This document shows positions 58,394 through 60,507 of a stretch of DNA of 60,507 nt, in pieces. Position numbers and translations under genes: made by a program. The stretch lies in NCBI GenBank assembly GCA_002551355.1, contig NTHE01000048.1:8047-68553 (forward strand), read 5' to 3'. The DNA is from Streptomyces sp. man185 (GTDB lineage: Bacteria > Actinomycetota > Actinomycetes > Streptomycetales > Streptomycetaceae). A model generated the notes under the pieces. The model was not told the origin of the DNA and did not search any database. It saw only the letters and a list, made by a program, of their open reading frames with translations. Position 1 is the stretch's first letter. Every line of letters begins with the position of its first letter.

Positions 58394-59620
58394 CTAGCGG
58401 ATCGGCATGCCCGAGAGCGTGCGGGCGATCACCAGGCGCTGGATCTCGCTGGTGCCCTCGAAGATGGTGTAGATGGCCGCGTCGCGGTGCATGCGCTCGA
58501 CGGGGTACTCACGGGTGAAGCCGTTGCCGCCGAGGATCTGGATCGCCTGCGCGGTGACGTCGCGGGCGGTCTCGCTCGCGTACAGCTTCGACATGGAGCC
58601 CTCGGCCGAGGTGAACGGCTTGCCGGTGGTGGCCATCCAGGAGGCGCGCCAGACCAGCAGCCGGGCCGCGTCGATCCGGGTGCGCATGTCGGCGAGCTGG
58701 AAGGCGATGCCCTGGTTGTCGATGATCGGGCGGCCGAACTGGCTGCGGGTCTTCGCGTAGTCGAGGGCGACCTCGTACGCGGCGCGGGCGGTGCCGACCG
58801 CCATCGCGCCGACGGCGGGGCGGGATGCCTCGAAGGTGGCCATCGCCGCGTTCTTGACCCGCTCGCCGCCGGACTTGGCACGCTCGCGGGCGCGGGCGAG
58901 GCGCTCGTCGAGCTTCTGCTTGCCGCCGAGCAGGCAGTGCCCGGGGACGCGGACGTCCTCCAGGACCACCTCGGCGGTGTGGGAGGCGCGGATGCCGTGC
59001 TTCTTGAACTTCTGGCCCTGGGAGAGGCCGGGGGTGTTCGGCGGCACGATGAAGGAGGCGTGCCCCTTGGAGCCGATGTCGGGGTCGACGACGGCGACGA
59101 CCACATGGACGTTGGCTATGCCGCCGTTGGTCGCCCAGGTCTTGGTCCCGTTGAGGATCCACTCGTCCTTCGCCTCGTCGTAGACGGCGCGCGTACGCAT
59201 GGAGGCGACGTCGGATCCGGCGTCGGGCTCGGAGGAGCAGAAGGCGGCGACCTTCACATCGTCGGCGTCGCCGTACATCTGCGGGATCCAGGTGCCGATC
59301 TGCTCCTCGGTGCCGTTGGCGAGGACGCCGACGGCCGCCAGGCCCGTACCGACGATCGACAGGGCGATACCCGCGTCGCCCCAGAAGAGCTCTTCCATGG
59401 CCATGGGGATGCCGAGACCCGTAGGGTCGAAGAACTGTTGGGCATAGAAGTCCAGGGAGTAGATTCCGACCTTGGCCGCTTCCTGGATGACGGGCCAGGG
59501 CGTTTCCTCACGCTCGTCCCACTCCGAGGCGGCGGGGCGGATGACATCCGCCGCGAAGCCGTGGAGCCACTCCTTGACCTGCTTCTGGTCGTCGTTGAGC
59601 TCAAGCGTGAACTCGGCCAT
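58394..59620 (-). CDS. Acyl-CoA dehydrogenase
   Basis: A 408-residue acyl-CoA dehydrogenase. N-terminal helical domain (LELNDDQKQVKEWLHGFAAD), FAD/substrate middle domain (AAFCSSEPDAGSDVASMRTR; NGTKTWATNGGIANVHV), C-terminal helices (TRSQFGRPIIDNQGIAFQLA; AIQILGGNGFTREYPVERMH), and the catalytic Glu in IFEGTSEIQRL. It oxidises a fatty acyl-CoA to the enoyl form and passes electrons to ETF. The start at 59620 begins MAEFTLELN; the upstream open frame is the operator region. It is divergent from a TetR gene that likely controls it. Confidence 0.93.
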   Translation of the reverse strand: MAEFTLELNDDQKQVKEWLHGFAADVIRPAASEWDEREETPWPVIQEAAKVGIYSLDFYAQQFFDPTGLGIPMAMEELFWGDAGIALSIVGTGLAAVGVLANGTEEQIGTWIPQMYGDADDVKVAAFCSSEPDAGSDVASMRTRAVYDEAKDEWILNGTKTWATNGGIANVHVVVAVVDPDIGSKGHASFIVPPNTPGLSQGQKFKKHGIRASHTAEVVLEDVRVPGHCLLGGKQKLDERLARARERAKSGGERVKNAAMATFEASRPAVGAMAVGTARAAYEVALDYAKTRSQFGRPIIDNQGIAFQLADMRTRIDAARLLVWRASWMATTGKPFTSAEGSMSKLYASETARDVTAQAIQILGGNGFTREYPVERMHRDAAIYTIFEGTSEIQRLVIARTLSGMPIR

Positions 59621-59655
59621 GTTCCCCTCCAGGCACTGCGGCGAAAACCATGCGT

Positions 59656-59690
59656 TACTTGCGGTAACCACAGTCTGTTACCGGCAAGTA
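59656..59690. promoter_or_regulatory. Palindrome between the acyl-CoA dehydrogenase and tetR genes, candidate operator
   Basis: TACTTGCGGTAAC (59656-59668) and GTTACCGGCAAGTA (59677-59690) are inverted repeats with an 8-base spacer; only one base is extra on the right. The inner part is GGTAAC-N8-GTTACC. Position, 36 bases before the dehydrogenase ATG, suits repression by the adjacent TetR protein. Confidence 0.75.
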
Positions 59691-59804
59691 GGTACTGTCA
59701 ACCGCCATGGAGCCGATCCGGCGTCCGCCCCGCGGAGTGTTACGTTGCGCGGGCGTGCAGAGGCGATGCGACGGCATCGCGTGGCCAGGGGTGGGAGAGA
59801 CGAC

Positions 59805-60470
59805 ATGGAGACCGCACGAAGCTCCGAGCGACAGCGGACCGCGGCCGAGCGCCGTCGCCGCGAGTTGCTGGAAGCGGCGGACCGGGTGGTGCTCAGGGAC
59901 GGACCTCAGGCCTCCATGAACGCCATCGCCGCCGAGGCCGGGATCACCAAGCCGATCCTCTACCGCCACTTCGGGGACAAGGGCGGCCTGTACCGCGCGC
60001 TGGCCAAGCGCCACACCGACGCACTGCTCGGCGCCCTGCGGGCGGCCCTGGACGCGCCCGCGGAGCGCCGCGCCCGGGTGGAGTCCACGCTCGACACCTA
60101 TCTCGCCGCGATCGAGGCCCGCCCGCAGGTCTACCGCTTCCTGATGCACCCCTCCGACGGAGCGGACGACGCCGCCCCCTCCCCCGAGCAGGGCTTCGAC
60201 GTCGGCCGGCACTCCGCCCCACTGCTGCGCCGCCTCGGCGAGGAGCTGGGCCAGGTGATCGCGGAGCGGGTCGACCTGGGCCCCGACAGCGAACAGATGG
60301 CCCGTATCTGGGGGCACGGGATCGTCGGCATGATGCACGCGGCGGGCGACTGGTGGCTCGGCGACCGGCCCTGCTCCCGCGAACGGCTGGTGAGCAGCCT
60401 CGCCGACCTGCTGTGGGGGCGGCTGGCGGAGGCGGGCGACCGCGACGTCCGGGGCGGCCCGGGGTTCTGA
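59805..60470 (+). CDS. TetR-family regulator
   Basis: A 221-residue repressor. The N-terminal HTH is clear (RRRELLEAADRVVLRDG; SMNAIAAEAGITKPILYRHF, then GDKGGLYRALA). The C-terminal ligand domain is helical with no close match. It probably represses the divergent acyl-CoA dehydrogenase through the palindrome at 59656-59690, with acyl-CoA as a reasonable inducer. ATG 59805 follows GGGAGAGACGAC. The sequence after its stop to the window end holds no gene. Confidence 0.9.
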   Translation: METARSSERQRTAAERRRRELLEAADRVVLRDGPQASMNAIAAEAGITKPILYRHFGDKGGLYRALAKRHTDALLGALRAALDAPAERRARVESTLDTYLAAIEARPQVYRFLMHPSDGADDAAPSPEQGFDVGRHSAPLLRRLGEELGQVIAERVDLGPDSEQMARIWGHGIVGMMHAAGDWWLGDRPCSRERLVSSLADLLWGRLAEAGDRDVRGGPGF

Positions 60471-60507
60471 GAAGCCGGCGCCCCGGGCGCGGCGGGCTCA
60501 GCGGCGC

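Noticed and set aside
1..60507. CRISPR arrays, rRNA or tRNA genes
   Set aside because: No regularly spaced direct repeats, no rRNA-like sequence and no complete tRNA cloverleaf were seen on either strand.

Overview
The window is high-GC DNA with the codon bias, GTG starts and gene families of a Streptomyces-type actinomycete. It has no rRNA, tRNA or CRISPR array. It starts inside kdpB and runs to a TetR regulator close to its right edge.

Layout. (1) Positions 1-1700 hold the 3' end of kdpB with no kdpC behind it, about 500 bases of non-coding DNA, a 20-codon remnant of a yjbQ 3' end, and a frameshifted IS3-type transposase. (2) Positions 1.7-24 kb form an accessory stress block: a lectin-repeat/DUF6924 protein, a small ABM-domain protein, an orphan acetate kinase, a small membrane protein, a PucR-type regulator, and a tight dnaK-grpE-cbpA-cbpM-clpB-trx-(UBP zinc finger)-(CNB/TrxR fusion) operon. 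A UvrA-like ABC ATPase without a UvrB-binding domain, a membrane protein and a FUSC-family protein follow. (3) At 24.4 kb lies an intact yjbQ. Its 3' end matches the remnant at 0.96-1.02 kb, so the stress block looks like a ~23.4 kb island inserted into the 3' end of yjbQ. No integrase remains. (4) Positions 24.9-29.4 kb are a sulfonate operon, ssuCBA-ssuD, behind a cysteine-ending leader peptide whose promoter places transcription start on the ATG. (5) Positions 29.4-60.5 kb look like ordinary chromosome: flavin monooxygenase, MltG-like lytic transglycosylase, a 19-codon micropeptide gene, a MarR/ABC exporter pair, a large FAD/FeS dehydrogenase, a GH109-like oxidoreductase, a heterodimeric ABC exporter, a spermidine-synthase-like membrane protein, a type II NADH dehydrogenase, DNA ligase B, a YdjM-like protein, a DUF3516 helicase, thioesterase II, DUF6011, DUF389, DUF2252, a ClC channel, an acetyltransferase, glutathione peroxidase, and an acyl-CoA dehydrogenase divergent from a TetR regulator.

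How the parts work together. The 8.5-17.6 kb operon is a self-contained second protein quality-control set: Hsp70, its exchange factor, a J-protein with its CbpM modulator, the ClpB disaggregase, and a thiol/flavin redox module. It lacks a visible HspR/HAIR or CIRCE control element, so its control probably differs from the housekeeping dnaK operon. The sulfonate genes import organosulfonates and release sulfite from them, with predicted cysteine-responsive attenuation.

The best leads for new biology are the yjbQ-flanked island, the redox end of the chaperone operon (bacterial UBP zinc finger plus a TrxR-like fusion lacking CxxC), the 19-residue peptide gene with its own terminator, and the ABC exporter whose two subunits carry complementary broken ATP sites. 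All assignments come from reading the sequence; no database search was run.
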